Of a DNA stretch of 25,611 nt, positions 14,517-23,434 are shown piece after piece. Origin of the DNA: Nitrososphaerota archaeon (GTDB lineage Archaea; Thermoproteota; Bathyarchaeia; Bathyarchaeales; Bathycorpusculaceae). Where the stretch lies: contig JAITCR010000093.1 of assembly GCA_031282985.1 (NCBI GenBank), forward strand, positions 1 to 25,611, in the 5' to 3' direction. The notes under the pieces are model-generated. The model searched no databases and was not told the origin of the DNA. It worked only from the letters and a program-made list of their open reading frames with translations. Numbering within the stretch: position 1 is the first letter of the stretch; the number at the start of each line of letters is the position of its first letter. A program made the translations under genes and the position numbers.

Positions 14517-17401
14517 GCCAAACAAAGCAAGTTGAAGAAAAATGGTTAGCCCTATGGGAGGCTGCTTGTGTATTTGAAGCTGATCCAAATCCAGCTAAAC
14601 AAAAAATTATGGTGACTTTTCCGTTTCCATACATGAATGGCCCGCTTCATGTAGGTCACGCTTTTTCTGCATCCAGAGTTGATGTGTATGCTCGTTTTAA
14701 GCGCATGCAGGGTTATAATGTGCTTTGGCCTTGGTCGTGGCATTGGACGGGACAGCCTTTGCTGGGTGCGAGTCAACGTGTAGCAAGGGGAGATCAAGAA
14801 TACATTCGTGTGCTTCGTGAAGTTGACGGGGTTCCTGAGGAGCATTTACAAAAGTTTGTTGACCCCAAATATATGGCTCAGTATTATACTAATGAGGGTA
14901 AAAATGCTGCTAAACATATAGGTTTTTCAGTGGATTGGCGTCGGGAGTTTACGACTGTTTGGCCGACTTTTCAAAAGTTCATTGAGTGGCAGTATAAAAA
15001 TTTAAGAGAGCAGGGTTACGTTACGCGGGGTACTCATCCGGTTGTTTGGTGTCCAAAAGATAAAAGTCCAACGGGTGATCATGATCGTCAGAGTGGTGAA
15101 GGCGTAACACCTGAACAGTATACGTTAATTAAATACAAACTTGTTGACAAAAACGTTATTTTGCCAGCTGCAACTTTTCGTCCTGAAACCATTTATGGCA
15201 TAACAAACATATGGATTAATCCAGACGCTACGTATGTGGAAGCTACAGTTAACAGCAGTGAAATCTGGGTAATTAGTCAAGAAGCTGCAGAGAAATTAAA
15301 AGAGCAAGAAAAAATTGTGGTGGTTAATCGTGTTTTTAAAGGCCGAGAACTTGTTGGCAAAACTTTTGAGAACCCCTTAACTCATGAAACGTTTCCGATT
15401 TTGCCGGGATGGTTTATTGACACTAAAGTTGCAACGGGTATAGTTTTCAGTGTTCCAGCACATGCACCATTTGACTGGTTGGCATTAAGGGATCTTCAAC
15501 TGAAACCGGAGGTTATGGGTGATTTTGGTGTGGATCCACAGGTGGTTTTGCAGATTAAGCCTGTTTCAATTATTAAAGTTGACGGGTTTGGTAAATATCC
15601 AGCAATAGAAATTGTCGAGCAGATGGACATTAAAGATCAGCAGGATCCAAAAGCTAATCAAGCTACTAAGGAACTTTATAAGAAAGAATTTCACAGCGGT
15701 AAACTTGAAGCTAATTGCGGAGTTTATGTGGGCAAGTCAATAAGAGAAGTTAAGGATCAGTTAATTGGTGACTTTGGTAAACTTGGCATCTCTGATGTTA
15801 TGTATGACTTAGCTGAGTCTGTAGTGTGTCGTTGCATGACTCCATGTGTAGTAAAAATTTTGTCAGACCAATGGTTTCTAAATTATTCAGATTCTAAATG
15901 GAAAGATAAAACCAAAGAAGTCATAGCTCAAATGAAAATTTATCCAGAAACAGCCCGTACAAGTTTTTACGCTACAACGGACTGGCTAAAAGAGTGGGCA
16001 TGTGCAAGGACAACAGGTTTTGGAACACCCTTACCATGGAGCGAAGGTTGGATAATTGAAACCTTGAGTGATTCCACTGTGTACATGGCCTTCTACACTA
16101 TAAATAAGCACATTAACCAAAGTAATATATCTCCAGAAGCACTTATCCCAGAAGTTTTTGACTACATTTATCACGGTAAAGGGAATCAGACACAGATTAG
16201 CAAAACAACAGGCATAACTGGGGAATTGTTAGAGGCTATGCGTAAAGAATTCCTCTATTGGTATCCATTTGATTTAAGAAATTCTGCTAAAGAGTTAGTT
16301 CCTAATCATCTTTCTTTCTGTATTTTTCACCATGCAGCTCTCTTCCCACCCGAACATTGGCCAAAAGGTATAGGTGTAAATGGCATGTTAATGGTTGAAG
16401 GACAGGGCATGCACAAAAGTAAAGGCAATTTTATCACACTAAAAAGTGCCATTAATAAATATGGAGCAGATGCCACACGTTGTGGTTTAATGATAGGCGC
16501 CGAAGGCATGGATGATCCTGACTGGCGTGCAGATAATGCGAATGATCTTAAAAATAAATTTGAATCGCTTAAAAGTTTTGTAAACAATATCATAGCATCA
16601 GGTAAGCAATCTGAGAACACTGCGTTAGAGCGTTGGTTGCAGAGTAAAATGCAGTATCGTATTCGAGAAGTTACTGAGAGTCTTGATGAGCTTAAGACTC
16701 GTACGGCGCTTCAAACAGCTTTGTTTGAAGTTTGGAATGATTTACGTTGGTATATTCAAAGGAAAGGTAGCATAAATACTGTTGCGCTTGTGGAGGCGGT
16801 TAAGGTTTGGATAAAGATGCTTGCACCCTTTGCACCTTACATGTGTGAGGAGATGTGGAGTCAAGCAGGTGAGGAGAGTTTTGTTAGTACTGCATATTGG
16901 CCAAAGTTTGATGAGAATAAACTGGATTTTGCTGCTGAAGAGCAAGAAAAACTAATCATAGATATGTTAACTGATACACAAAATATCCTTAAAGCAACTA
17001 AAATCACGCCTAAACGGTTTGTGTTCTATACTGCAGCAACATGGAAATGGCAAATTTACCTAAAAATTCTCGAAAAAACAAGCACTGGTGAAGCTAAAAT
17101 TTCTGAGTTGATGAAAGAATTTTCAAACAACACCGAACTTAAACCGTGCATGAAAGACATAGCTGTTCTGGTTCCTAAAATCATCAAAGCTGCAACTAAA
17201 CTATCTTCAAACCGTAAAGCAAACATGATAAAAATTCAAAAAATCGACGAAAAACAAGCAATACAAAACGCTTTAAACTTCCTTAAAGACCGCTTCAATG
17301 CAGAAGTAAACGTTTACAGCGAAGATGACAAAAACCGCTACGACCCCAAAAACCGTGCATCAATAGCAATACCCTACCAACCCGCAATATACATCGAATA
17401 A
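14513..17401 (+). CDS. leuS: Leucyl-tRNA synthetase, archaeal type
   Basis: 962 residues, the usual size of archaeal LeuRS. It charges tRNA-Leu with leucine. The class I signature PLHVGHAF (HVGH at 46-49) follows the TFPFPYMNG lead-in typical of archaeal and eukaryotic LeuRS. The inserted editing domain (about residues 160-430) contains the threonine-rich segment TFRPETIYGITN and later TGIVFSVPAHAPFD, both conserved in proofreading. The second signature GMHKSKGN is at about 632-639. An anticodon-binding helical domain and the archaeal C-terminal extension complete it. Its own ribosome binding site is weak (AGGT), so it may depend on the overlapping short ORF. Strand composition alternates along the gene, and the last 300 bases are AC-rich. 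Confidence 0.97.
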   Translation: MSQTKQVEEKWLALWEAACVFEADPNPAKQKIMVTFPFPYMNGPLHVGHAFSASRVDVYARFKRMQGYNVLWPWSWHWTGQPLLGASQRVARGDQEYIRVLREVDGVPEEHLQKFVDPKYMAQYYTNEGKNAAKHIGFSVDWRREFTTVWPTFQKFIEWQYKNLREQGYVTRGTHPVVWCPKDKSPTGDHDRQSGEGVTPEQYTLIKYKLVDKNVILPAATFRPETIYGITNIWINPDATYVEATVNSSEIWVISQEAAEKLKEQEKIVVVNRVFKGRELVGKTFENPLTHETFPILPGWFIDTKVATGIVFSVPAHAPFDWLALRDLQLKPEVMGDFGVDPQVVLQIKPVSIIKVDGFGKYPAIEIVEQMDIKDQQDPKANQATKELYKKEFHSGKLEANCGVYVGKSIREVKDQLIGDFGKLGISDVMYDLAESVVCRCMTPCVVKILSDQWFLNYSDSKWKDKTKEVIAQMKIYPETARTSFYATTDWLKEWACARTTGFGTPLPWSEGWIIETLSDSTVYMAFYTINKHINQSNISPEALIPEVFDYIYHGKGNQTQISKTTGITGELLEAMRKEFLYWYPFDLRNSAKELVPNHLSFCIFHHAALFPPEHWPKGIGVNGMLMVEGQGMHKSKGNFITLKSAINKYGADATRCGLMIGAEGMDDPDWRADNANDLKNKFESLKSFVNNIIASGKQSENTALERWLQSKMQYRIREVTESLDELKTRTALQTALFEVWNDLRWYIQRKGSINTVALVEAVKVWIKMLAPFAPYMCEEMWSQAGEESFVSTAYWPKFDENKLDFAAEEQEKLIIDMLTDTQNILKATKITPKRFVFYTAATWKWQIYLKILEKTSTGEAKISELMKEFSNNTELKPCMKDIAVLVPKIIKAATKLSSNRKANMIKIQKIDEKQAIQNALNFLKDRFNAEVNVYSEDDKNRYDPKNRASIAIPYQPAIYIE

Positions 17402-17462
17402 AACTTTTTTTCTCTTTCTCAACATACCAAACAAGTTAGTTCTTAATCTGTATGATTAAAAT

Positions 17463-18080
17463 TTAAACCATGAGATGTTGTTGGTTAGTGGTTTTAAATA
17501 TCTTGTAACTTAGAACTATTACCCAAACAGAGCCTGCTACAGCGGATATAGTCTCAGGAAATGCTACATTAGGCACATAATGTACGATGAAATAGAAAAT
17601 CCAAGGTACAACAGCAGTAAAAGAAGAAACCAAAGTAAAAACAGCCAACTTGACCTCATGCTTAAAGTTTAAAGCTACAGTTAAAAGCCAAAGACCAACA
17701 GGTAAAGTAATAAAAAACAACACAGAAACAATAAAATGCGCAGGCCAAAAACTCTCATTAAACACACCTATAACCATCAACCAAACAGCAGCCATAACAA
17801 AAACTACCGCACCTATTTTCCCAATAACAGTATCTTTAAAGTAGCTAAACAGACCTATTGCACCAAAAAAGAAACACAACAACCCCGTGGTAAACAGGCC
17901 AAAATTAAAAAAGGGCGCAGTAACACCACCAAATACAACACCCAAATCACTTAAAGTACTATTAGTCCAACTAAATTCCGGATAAGACACAACCGCCGCG
18001 CTTATACAACCAAACGCAACTATAGGCACTACAAAACCGCACACGGCACCAATTTTTTGCAAAACAAATCTGTCTAACAT
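17463..18080 (-). CDS. DUF998-like multi-pass membrane protein
   Basis: 205 residues with about six hydrophobic helices. The first loop contains FSWTNSTLSDLGV, followed by FNFGLFTTGLLCFFFGAIGLF. A polar loop before helix 2 with S-x-L-S-D-L-G, and a conserved N-x-G-L, is the pattern of the DUF998 family, whose function is not established. ATG 18080 is preferred because GAAGGGT lies seven bases upstream; a TTG at 18095 would add five residues. It ends facing the leuS end, so the two genes are convergent with a 61-base gap. Confidence 0.75.
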   Translation of the reverse strand: MLDRFVLQKIGAVCGFVVPIVAFGCISAAVVSYPEFSWTNSTLSDLGVVFGGVTAPFFNFGLFTTGLLCFFFGAIGLFSYFKDTVIGKIGAVVFVMAAVWLMVIGVFNESFWPAHFIVSVLFFITLPVGLWLLTVALNFKHEVKLAVFTLVSSFTAVVPWIFYFIVHYVPNVAFPETISAVAGSVWVIVLSYKIFKTTNQQHLMV

Positions 18081-18399
18081 ACAAGTACCCTTCAACTACT
18101 GCTGCTGCCTTCTTATGTCTAAGTACAAACTAATACATACCCCATTCCACTATAAAAATGACAACATATACAGTAGACGTTAGTCTTAATTATTATCTTG
18201 ACAGTTTTATTGGTGTAGCTGTGTAGTTTTTGTGTTTTTATACATCTAATTTGACCATTTAGTAGCGCATTTATTCAGTTTGAAAATACAAAAATAATAA
18301 AGACTAAAGTCTAGTAATCCATTATCCATCAACACCATAATGGTCACTTACATCTTCCGTTAGTAGAAACACAACAACAGTGTAAAAGTTTGTCAAAAT
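18081..18399. other. Intergenic stretch with no gene seen
   Basis: Between the DUF998-like gene and the tRNA. AT-rich, without a convincing frame or structured RNA on either strand. Confidence 0.5.
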
Positions 18400-18478
18400 T
18401 GGCGGGTCCAGTGGGATTTGAACCCACGATCTCCGGCTTCGAAGGCCGACACCTTAATCCGTGCTAGGCTATGAACCC
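18400..18478 (-). tRNA. tRNA-Arg(UCG): tRNA-Arg, anticodon UCG, with encoded CCA
   Basis: On minus the acceptor GGGTTCA (18478-18472) pairs with TGGACCC (18410-18404) with one G-T pair. The D-arm GCCT/AGGT encloses a loop with the usual GG. The anticodon stem TCGGC/GCCGG holds the seven-base loop CTTCGAA, reading anticodon TCG. The T-arm GTGGG/CCCAC holds TTCAAAT. The discriminator is G and the CCA end is encoded at 18402-18400. The body is 76 bases, with no intron. It decodes CGA and possibly other CGN arginine codons. Confidence 0.95.
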
Positions 18479-18926
18479 AAATTAAATGTTATAATCAGAA
18501 TGTTGGGCTTGCATTAAAAATTATCGGCAAATTACATAAAACTGGTCTATAGCAGGTTTAATTCAATGCTGAAATTAAGTAAAAGTGCTGTTTCACAAAT
18601 ACTATAGTTTATAGTGCGGAAAGTCTGATTTTTCTCTCTTAAAAAAAGTTATTTTGTTTATACTATTGGTGTTTAGATGAGATTGGATAGTTGGGTTAGG
18701 GCAAGGCTTTTTAGTGAATCAGTTATCTTCACAGCAAAAAAGTTATTATTTTGAGAGCGATAATTTTATTGTGCATTTTTGATGACAGTTTTTTGTCGGC
18801 ATAATGTGTCGTTATTTATTAGGTGTTTTTGAGATTTTAAGAAGGGAAATTACGCGAATTTTGTAGGCAACATCCGAAAACATGTATTTTAGACTGCAAA
18901 ACAATAAAAAGTGTTATTGGCGTTTT
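18479..18926. other. Intergenic stretch with no gene seen
   Basis: About 450 AT-rich bases between the tRNA and the permease stop. The tRNA promoter should lie in the first 50 bases; a weak TTATAA is present at 18490-18495. I found no convincing frame, hairpin or RNA motif in the rest. Confidence 0.5.
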
Positions 18927-20021
18927 TTACCGATTAGATTTCCTTTTAATCAGCAGATAAAGCAACAGAGGTCCACCTAGAAATGCCGTAATTGCGCCAA
19001 CTGGCAAAACAACTGGTGCCATAAACCGTCTAGCAACAATATCTGCAACTAGCAATAAAATAGAACCCACAAGTGCTGAACTAATAATTAACACCCTCTG
19101 ATTTTGACCTACAAATGCACGACAAATATGCGGTGCCACCAGACAAACAAACCCAATAGCACCCGTAAAAGCAACCACAACAGCAGTAGACAAACAAGCC
19201 ACAACCAAAGAAACACGACGAGTACGATCAGCCTCAACCCCTAAACTTTTTGCTGTATCATCACCTAGCTGCATAGCAGTAATATCCCACGCCAACCAAA
19301 GGTTAACACCAAATCCTACAACAAACGCAACCAAAACATAAGGCAACTGATACCACGCAGCCCTTGACAAATCGCCCACCAACCAAAAAACGGTTGCACT
19401 AACAGCATTAGCCTCAGCAAAATACTGCAAAATAGTTGTACAAGCATTAAAAATATAAACCATAGCAATACCAGCCAGAATCATAGTCTCAGGAGAAGCC
19501 CCACGCCGTTTAACAAGTAACAAAATAACAACCAAAGGAATAAGCGAAAAAACAAAAGCATTACCAATAACCACAAAATCACCATTACCTAAGCCTGTTC
19601 CAAGAATAATGCCAAGGGCAGCACCCAACCCAGCACCTGCAGAAACACCTAAAGTGTAAGGAGTAGCAATTGGATTACGCAAAACCGTCTGTGACGTACA
19701 GCCACTCATCGCTAAAACTGCACCTGCAAAAATAGTTAAAAGTATTCTAGGTAAGCGTAGAGTCCAAACGACAGTATCCGCTAAAGGGCTTGTATGAAAT
19801 AAATTGGGAAATGCTCTTGCAAACACTGCAGAATACGCCTCAAGAAACGTAATATCTGCCGAACCAAAAGCCAACGCAACGCCAACCAAAACAAACATCA
19901 TAACCACAGAGGCGATAATGAAAAAAACTCTTTTTACGATTACTTTACGGTATTTCTTTTTTTCAGATTCAACCATTAGCTCTTGATTAGACTTGAAAAT
20001 TATTTGCTTGTTTTCCACCAT
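18927..20021 (-). CDS. FecCD/BtuC-type ABC transporter permease (iron complex or corrinoid uptake)
   Basis: 364 residues with about ten hydrophobic helices, forming the membrane channel of a metal-chelate importer. Family marks: TLRLPRILLTIFAGAVLAMSG, then NPIATPYTLGVSAGAGLGA (the NPLAxPxxLGxSxGA motif), VLAFTGAIGFVCLVAPHICR (the GxIxFVGLxxPHxxR coupling motif) and the ending LPVGAITAFLGGPLLLYLL. A hydrophilic 30-residue lead precedes helix 1. Its start overlaps the end of the methyltransferase gene by 22 bases, pointing to one transcript with the upstream binding protein. A GGAAGATGG stretch precedes ATG. The ligand cannot be told from the sequence: ferric siderophore, haem and cobalamin systems all use this family. 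Confidence 0.92.
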   Translation of the reverse strand: MVENKQIIFKSNQELMVESEKKKYRKVIVKRVFFIIASVVMMFVLVGVALAFGSADITFLEAYSAVFARAFPNLFHTSPLADTVVWTLRLPRILLTIFAGAVLAMSGCTSQTVLRNPIATPYTLGVSAGAGLGAALGIILGTGLGNGDFVVIGNAFVFSLIPLVVILLLVKRRGASPETMILAGIAMVYIFNACTTILQYFAEANAVSATVFWLVGDLSRAAWYQLPYVLVAFVVGFGVNLWLAWDITAMQLGDDTAKSLGVEADRTRRVSLVVACLSTAVVVAFTGAIGFVCLVAPHICRAFVGQNQRVLIISSALVGSILLLVADIVARRFMAPVVLPVGAITAFLGGPLLLYLLIKRKSNR

Positions 20022-20798
20022 ATAGTTGCCATCTTCCTTTTACGATTAAACCACAATTTGCCATAATCATCTTCAACTAAATTTTCCTGCAGGTATCTCA
20101 AAAGTATGCCTTGTTTCTCAGCAGGAACACGGTATGTCTGCAAACATTTTGATGTTGCAGTCTCTATATCATCAAATCCTTGTTTGAGTTCATAATTTGT
20201 AATCTCAACATTTGCCAGAATTCCTGCGTCATGAAGAATGTTGTAAATAAATACAAAGTCTGACCAAGGAGTTACGGTGCCGTAAAGCATTTTTTGAAGG
20301 TCTATATCCACCCAGGGTGATGCTGATAAAAACAAAAAAACACTTCCAGAGGCTAATGAGTTCATTTTTAAGAGGGCATTTTTGATATCAAACATAAAAA
20401 GAGAAAAGGAAGCCACAACCAAATTATATGAACAGGCCATTTCTGATAGCTCTAATGTTTGATTAATATAGTCTATATTGGAAATGGTGTTTTTTTGCGT
20501 TTTCTCTAAGAGCGGTGAGCAAAATTTTAGATGGTTCCAGAGCTGTAACATGTTTTACCTGTTTAGCAATTGGCAGGGTCATTCGTCCAGTACCTGCTCC
20601 AATGTCAAGAACTGTGATTTTGTGAGAGAGGGGCAATTGTTTTGTCTGTTTTTCTGTTAATTCGTTCCAATGTATCAAGTTTTCGTTGATTACATTCGCT
20701 TCGTTATTCCAGTAAGTTGGATTGTAGAGTTCAAACCTTTCAGAGGATAATATTATGCTTTCGCGAAGCTGAACCCAATCTATAACGTTACTATGCAT
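20000..20798 (-). pseudogene. Class I SAM-dependent methyltransferase, frameshifted at an A7 run
   Basis: From ATG 20798 (AAGGTC upstream) the first 111 codons contain TVLDIGAGTGRMTLPIA, the SAM-binding motif I, and VTALEPSKILLTALRENAKK, motif II. The frame then ends. In the other frame, beginning exactly after the seven A (20490-20496), the protein goes on NTISNIDYINQTLELSEM, YNLVVASFSLFMFDI, and ends at 20000 with KLWFNRKRKMATIWWK. Removing one A gives a single protein of about 265 residues. All of the fold is present, so this is either a very recent break, a slippage-expressed gene or an assembly error. It lies between binding protein and permease in an uptake operon; a role in modifying the imported ligand is only a guess. 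Confidence 0.8.
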
Positions 20799-20872
20799 AG
20801 AGCAGACCTTGTTTATCAGTCAATCTTGAATTGAAAATAAATAAAGAAAAAAGAGGTGACTATGTGAGTCAT

Positions 20873-22273
20873 CTATTTTGCTCCATTAGGTATGCCAACT
20901 ATATCTCCGTTAATAGTTATTGCTGGGTAGAGAAAGACGCCATTTGTGTCTAGGTTATAGTTTAGACGTAAGAAGTTAGTTATGTACTCTTGATGTATTG
21001 TTTGTGGATTTAAGTCTAAAAAAACATCAGGGTAGAGTATTTTTGCCATGTATACTGCACCTAGTGTGCCACCCATTGCATTGTTTCTGAAGTCGCCTGC
21101 AATCAAGTAAACATTATTGTTTTTAACGGCGTCAAGACTGCTATAAGATGGTTGAGCGGTATATTGTTCTAAAACGGTTTTCATACTGTTTGGATCGTTT
21201 ACGTCTATACCTTGTGCCGGTTCGCTAACGAGTCCGCCGTAGGTGTATCTTACTGTGTGTAAGAAGATAAAGTCGGGATTTTGTGAAACGATGAATTCAG
21301 GTTCCAGAGTAACTGAGTATGCAGTTGAACCTATTGGTGCATTAGCTATGTTAATACCCCCTGCTAGTATACAGGCTTGTCCCAAAGTATCAACTGCTAC
21401 GTATGATCTATCGCTACTAACTGCCGGATTGTTTGTCAGTAGCACTGTATGGCGTTGGTTTAAGGGGATGGTATTTACTTTAGTGTTAATTGTTGATGTT
21501 ATATTTAGTATCCAATTTGTGTATTCTGTTGCTCTTTGCACTTTGTTAAAGATGTAGCCTGCTTTGAGAATCCCTTGTAGAAAAATAGAGGCTTCAGGAT
21601 TAGTGACGTTTGGTGTGTATAGTCCTAGATATACAACATCTACACCGGGTAAATGTGTTACTTTATCAACTGTGGTTGGACTGAAAACTAGTAGTGTTGT
21701 GGGGTTTAGGTCAAGTACTGCCTCATAGTCTGGTTTGCTCATGTCGCCAACTGAGGTGATTTGGACGGCATTATCTGGGAAAAATAGGTTTTTAACTGGG
21801 GCAATACCAGAATCTATACCAACAACTAGTTGTTCTATTCCAAGTATTCTTACAAGTTCGACGTTTTGGTTGTATTCGACTATTACTCTATTGGCAGGTA
21901 ATGAAACGTTTATCTCTATTCCGTTGCCATCCAACATGTAGAGCTTTGTTGCTGTACAGTCTATAATTGCGCGTATAAATTCTATGTCTTTTTTGTCTAT
22001 TACGCCATCTCTATTTGCGTCTGCAAAGGGGGTTGACGGTTTAGTGCCATCAATTATGTCTTGTATGTATGTGATATCATCTTCGTCTATTTGATCGTTC
22101 ATGTTGGCGTTCCCGAAAATTTCAAGTGTAAAATTCATGTTAGTTACTGCGGTAGTTTGAGTTGTTGGTGTTGTTTGGAACCAGTTTTTGCTGTAGCCTA
22201 TGGTGACTAAGGAAACAGTGACTATAGCTACAAGTAATATTGTTGTGGCTTTAAGGTTTTTCATGTTTTTCAC
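20873..22273 (-). CDS. Binding protein of the metal-chelate ABC importer with an N-terminal dockerin
   Basis: 466 residues from GTG, or 463 from ATG 22264. Residues 7-26 form a membrane anchor or signal and 30-50 a threonine-rich linker. At 51-105 lies a type I dockerin: two EF-hand-like loops NANMNDQIDEDD (55-66) and DANRDGVIDKKD (85-96), each followed by a helix (ITYIQDIIDG, IEFIRAIID). From about 108 to the end is a periplasmic-binding domain of the iron-complex/cobalamin type (PANRVIVEYNQNVELVRILG, YEAVLDLNPTTLLVFSP, LEPEFIVSQNPDFIFLH). It captures the ligand outside the cell for the adjacent permease. A TATA-like TTTTTATAAAAA lies about 20 bases before the start, so the transcript is probably leaderless and begins near ATG 22264. 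Confidence 0.88.
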   Translation of the reverse strand: MKNMKNLKATTILLVAIVTVSLVTIGYSKNWFQTTPTTQTTAVTNMNFTLEIFGNANMNDQIDEDDITYIQDIIDGTKPSTPFADANRDGVIDKKDIEFIRAIIDCTATKLYMLDGNGIEINVSLPANRVIVEYNQNVELVRILGIEQLVVGIDSGIAPVKNLFFPDNAVQITSVGDMSKPDYEAVLDLNPTTLLVFSPTTVDKVTHLPGVDVVYLGLYTPNVTNPEASIFLQGILKAGYIFNKVQRATEYTNWILNITSTINTKVNTIPLNQRHTVLLTNNPAVSSDRSYVAVDTLGQACILAGGINIANAPIGSTAYSVTLEPEFIVSQNPDFIFLHTVRYTYGGLVSEPAQGIDVNDPNSMKTVLEQYTAQPSYSSLDAVKNNNVYLIAGDFRNNAMGGTLGAVYMAKILYPDVFLDLNPQTIHQEYITNFLRLNYNLDTNGVFLYPAITINGDIVGIPNGAK

Positions 22274-22290
22274 GGTATTACTTTTTTATA
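22274..22290 (-). promoter_or_regulatory. Promoter element of the binding-protein operon
   Basis: On minus TATAAAAAAGTAATACC runs directly into the GTG start. It combines a TATA box with a GTAAYACC element that is repeated at the divergent ATPase gene. Confidence 0.45.
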
Positions 22291-22321
22291 AAAACATAAT
22301 ACTTATACGTTGCTACTAAAT

Positions 22322-22338
22322 TATTAAAAAGTAACACC
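22322..22338 (+). promoter_or_regulatory. Promoter element of the ATPase gene
   Basis: TATTAAAAAGTAACACC matches the element of the divergent binding-protein promoter at 15 of 17 positions. It lies about 37 bases before the ATPase ATG. A shared regulator or simply a shared promoter form is possible. Confidence 0.45.
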
Positions 22339-22375
22339 ACAAAAAAGGAGCGAAACATCAATAAAGACAACCACA

Positions 22376-23149
22376 ATGAACATAACCGTACAAGGATTAA
22401 CATTTAGTTATCACAGCACACCAACACTAAATAACGTATCAATGCAGATACAAGAAGCAGAAGTACTAGGCATGGTAGGCCCAAACGGATCAGGAAAGAG
22501 CACCCTACTAAAATGTATAAACAAAATTCTCGAACCCAAACAAGGCAAAATATTACTCAACCAACAACCAATAACCAAAATAAGCCGCATAGAAATAGCC
22601 AAAACAATGGGCTACGTCCCCCAAAGTGCTATTAACAACAACGAAAACATATCCGTTTTTGAAATGGTTCTCATGGGCAGAAGGCCCCACATTACTTGGC
22701 AAAGTAGCGAAAAAGATGAAGAAAAAGTGTGGAAAGCTCTAACCACTCTTTCAATCGAAAAATTAGCTATGCGAAATTTTTATGAACTAAGCGGTGGTGA
22801 GCAGCAAAGAGTTCTAGTTGCAAGATCTATAGCACAAGAAGCAAAGGTTCTCCTACTTGATGAACCAACAAGCAACCTAGATATAAGACACCAATTAGAA
22901 GTCATGGACTTGACCCGTAAGATAGTGCTAACTAAAAAACTTACCGTAGTGATAGCTATACATGACTTAAATTTAGCCGCAAGATTCTGTGATAAAGTTA
23001 TAATGATGAAAGACGGCAAAATTTTCGTTATTGGAGAAACAAAATCAGTCTTAACTGCAGACAATATTAGCAAAGTCTATGGTGTTGAAGTTGAGATAAA
23101 CTGTTGCAAAAATACAGTGCACATCATTCCAATAGCACCACTAAACTAA
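22376..23149 (+). CDS. ATP-binding subunit of the metal-chelate ABC importer (FecE/BtuD type)
   Basis: 257 residues that power the importer by ATP hydrolysis on the inner membrane face. Walker A GPNGSGKST is at 35-43, the Q-loop is in MGYVPQSAINN, the signature LSGGEQQRV at about 138-146, Walker B VLLLDEPTSNLD at about 158-169, and the switch histidine is in IAIHDLNLAARFCD. VLMGRRPHI after the Q-loop is typical of the siderophore/B12 class. It diverges from the binding protein gene with a 102-base spacer and matching promoter elements. AAGGAG lies about 27 bases upstream of ATG, further than usual. The N-terminus is complete, because the first beta strand (NITVQGLTFSY) follows directly. Confidence 0.95.
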   Translation: MNITVQGLTFSYHSTPTLNNVSMQIQEAEVLGMVGPNGSGKSTLLKCINKILEPKQGKILLNQQPITKISRIEIAKTMGYVPQSAINNNENISVFEMVLMGRRPHITWQSSEKDEEKVWKALTTLSIEKLAMRNFYELSGGEQQRVLVARSIAQEAKVLLLDEPTSNLDIRHQLEVMDLTRKIVLTKKLTVVIAIHDLNLAARFCDKVIMMKDGKIFVIGETKSVLTADNISKVYGVEVEINCCKNTVHIIPIAPLN

Positions 23150-23371
23150 ACCATAGATAATTTCTTGCAGTATTTGTGCTTAGACCGAAAAACTTGAGTT
23201 ACGCCATTTGCTGTTTGACGAAACATAAAATCGACTTAACTCAGCCCATAAAAACTGGTGGTGTCACGAAGTATTTTAATTAATTAATGTTGACTGATAG
23301 ACGGTGAAAGCACTTGACTTCAAAAGTCCATCTTATGCTCAAAAACGTCGATGAATTAGCCATACCTTTTT

Positions 23372-23388
23372 GTTCTTTAACAAAGAAC
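23372..23388. terminator. Palindromic hairpin between convergent genes
   Basis: GTTCTTT, three-base loop, AAAGAAC, preceded by a T-run on plus. It lies in the 285-base gap where the ATPase gene (plus) and the anchored extracellular protein gene (minus) converge, so it could serve either as terminator. Nothing else was recognised in this gap. Confidence 0.35.
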
Positions 23389-23434
23389 TACACGACCATT
23401 TAACTTATGACACTACCGTTTATTTCAGTTGTTG

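Noticed and set aside
18400..18478. Intron in the tRNA gene
   Set aside because: The anticodon loop is a normal seven bases and the body is 76 bases, so there is no room for an intron.
22274..22375. Cobalamin or metal riboswitch ahead of the uptake genes
   Set aside because: The spacer is only 102 bases, the binding-protein transcript seems leaderless, and no conserved riboswitch core is visible.
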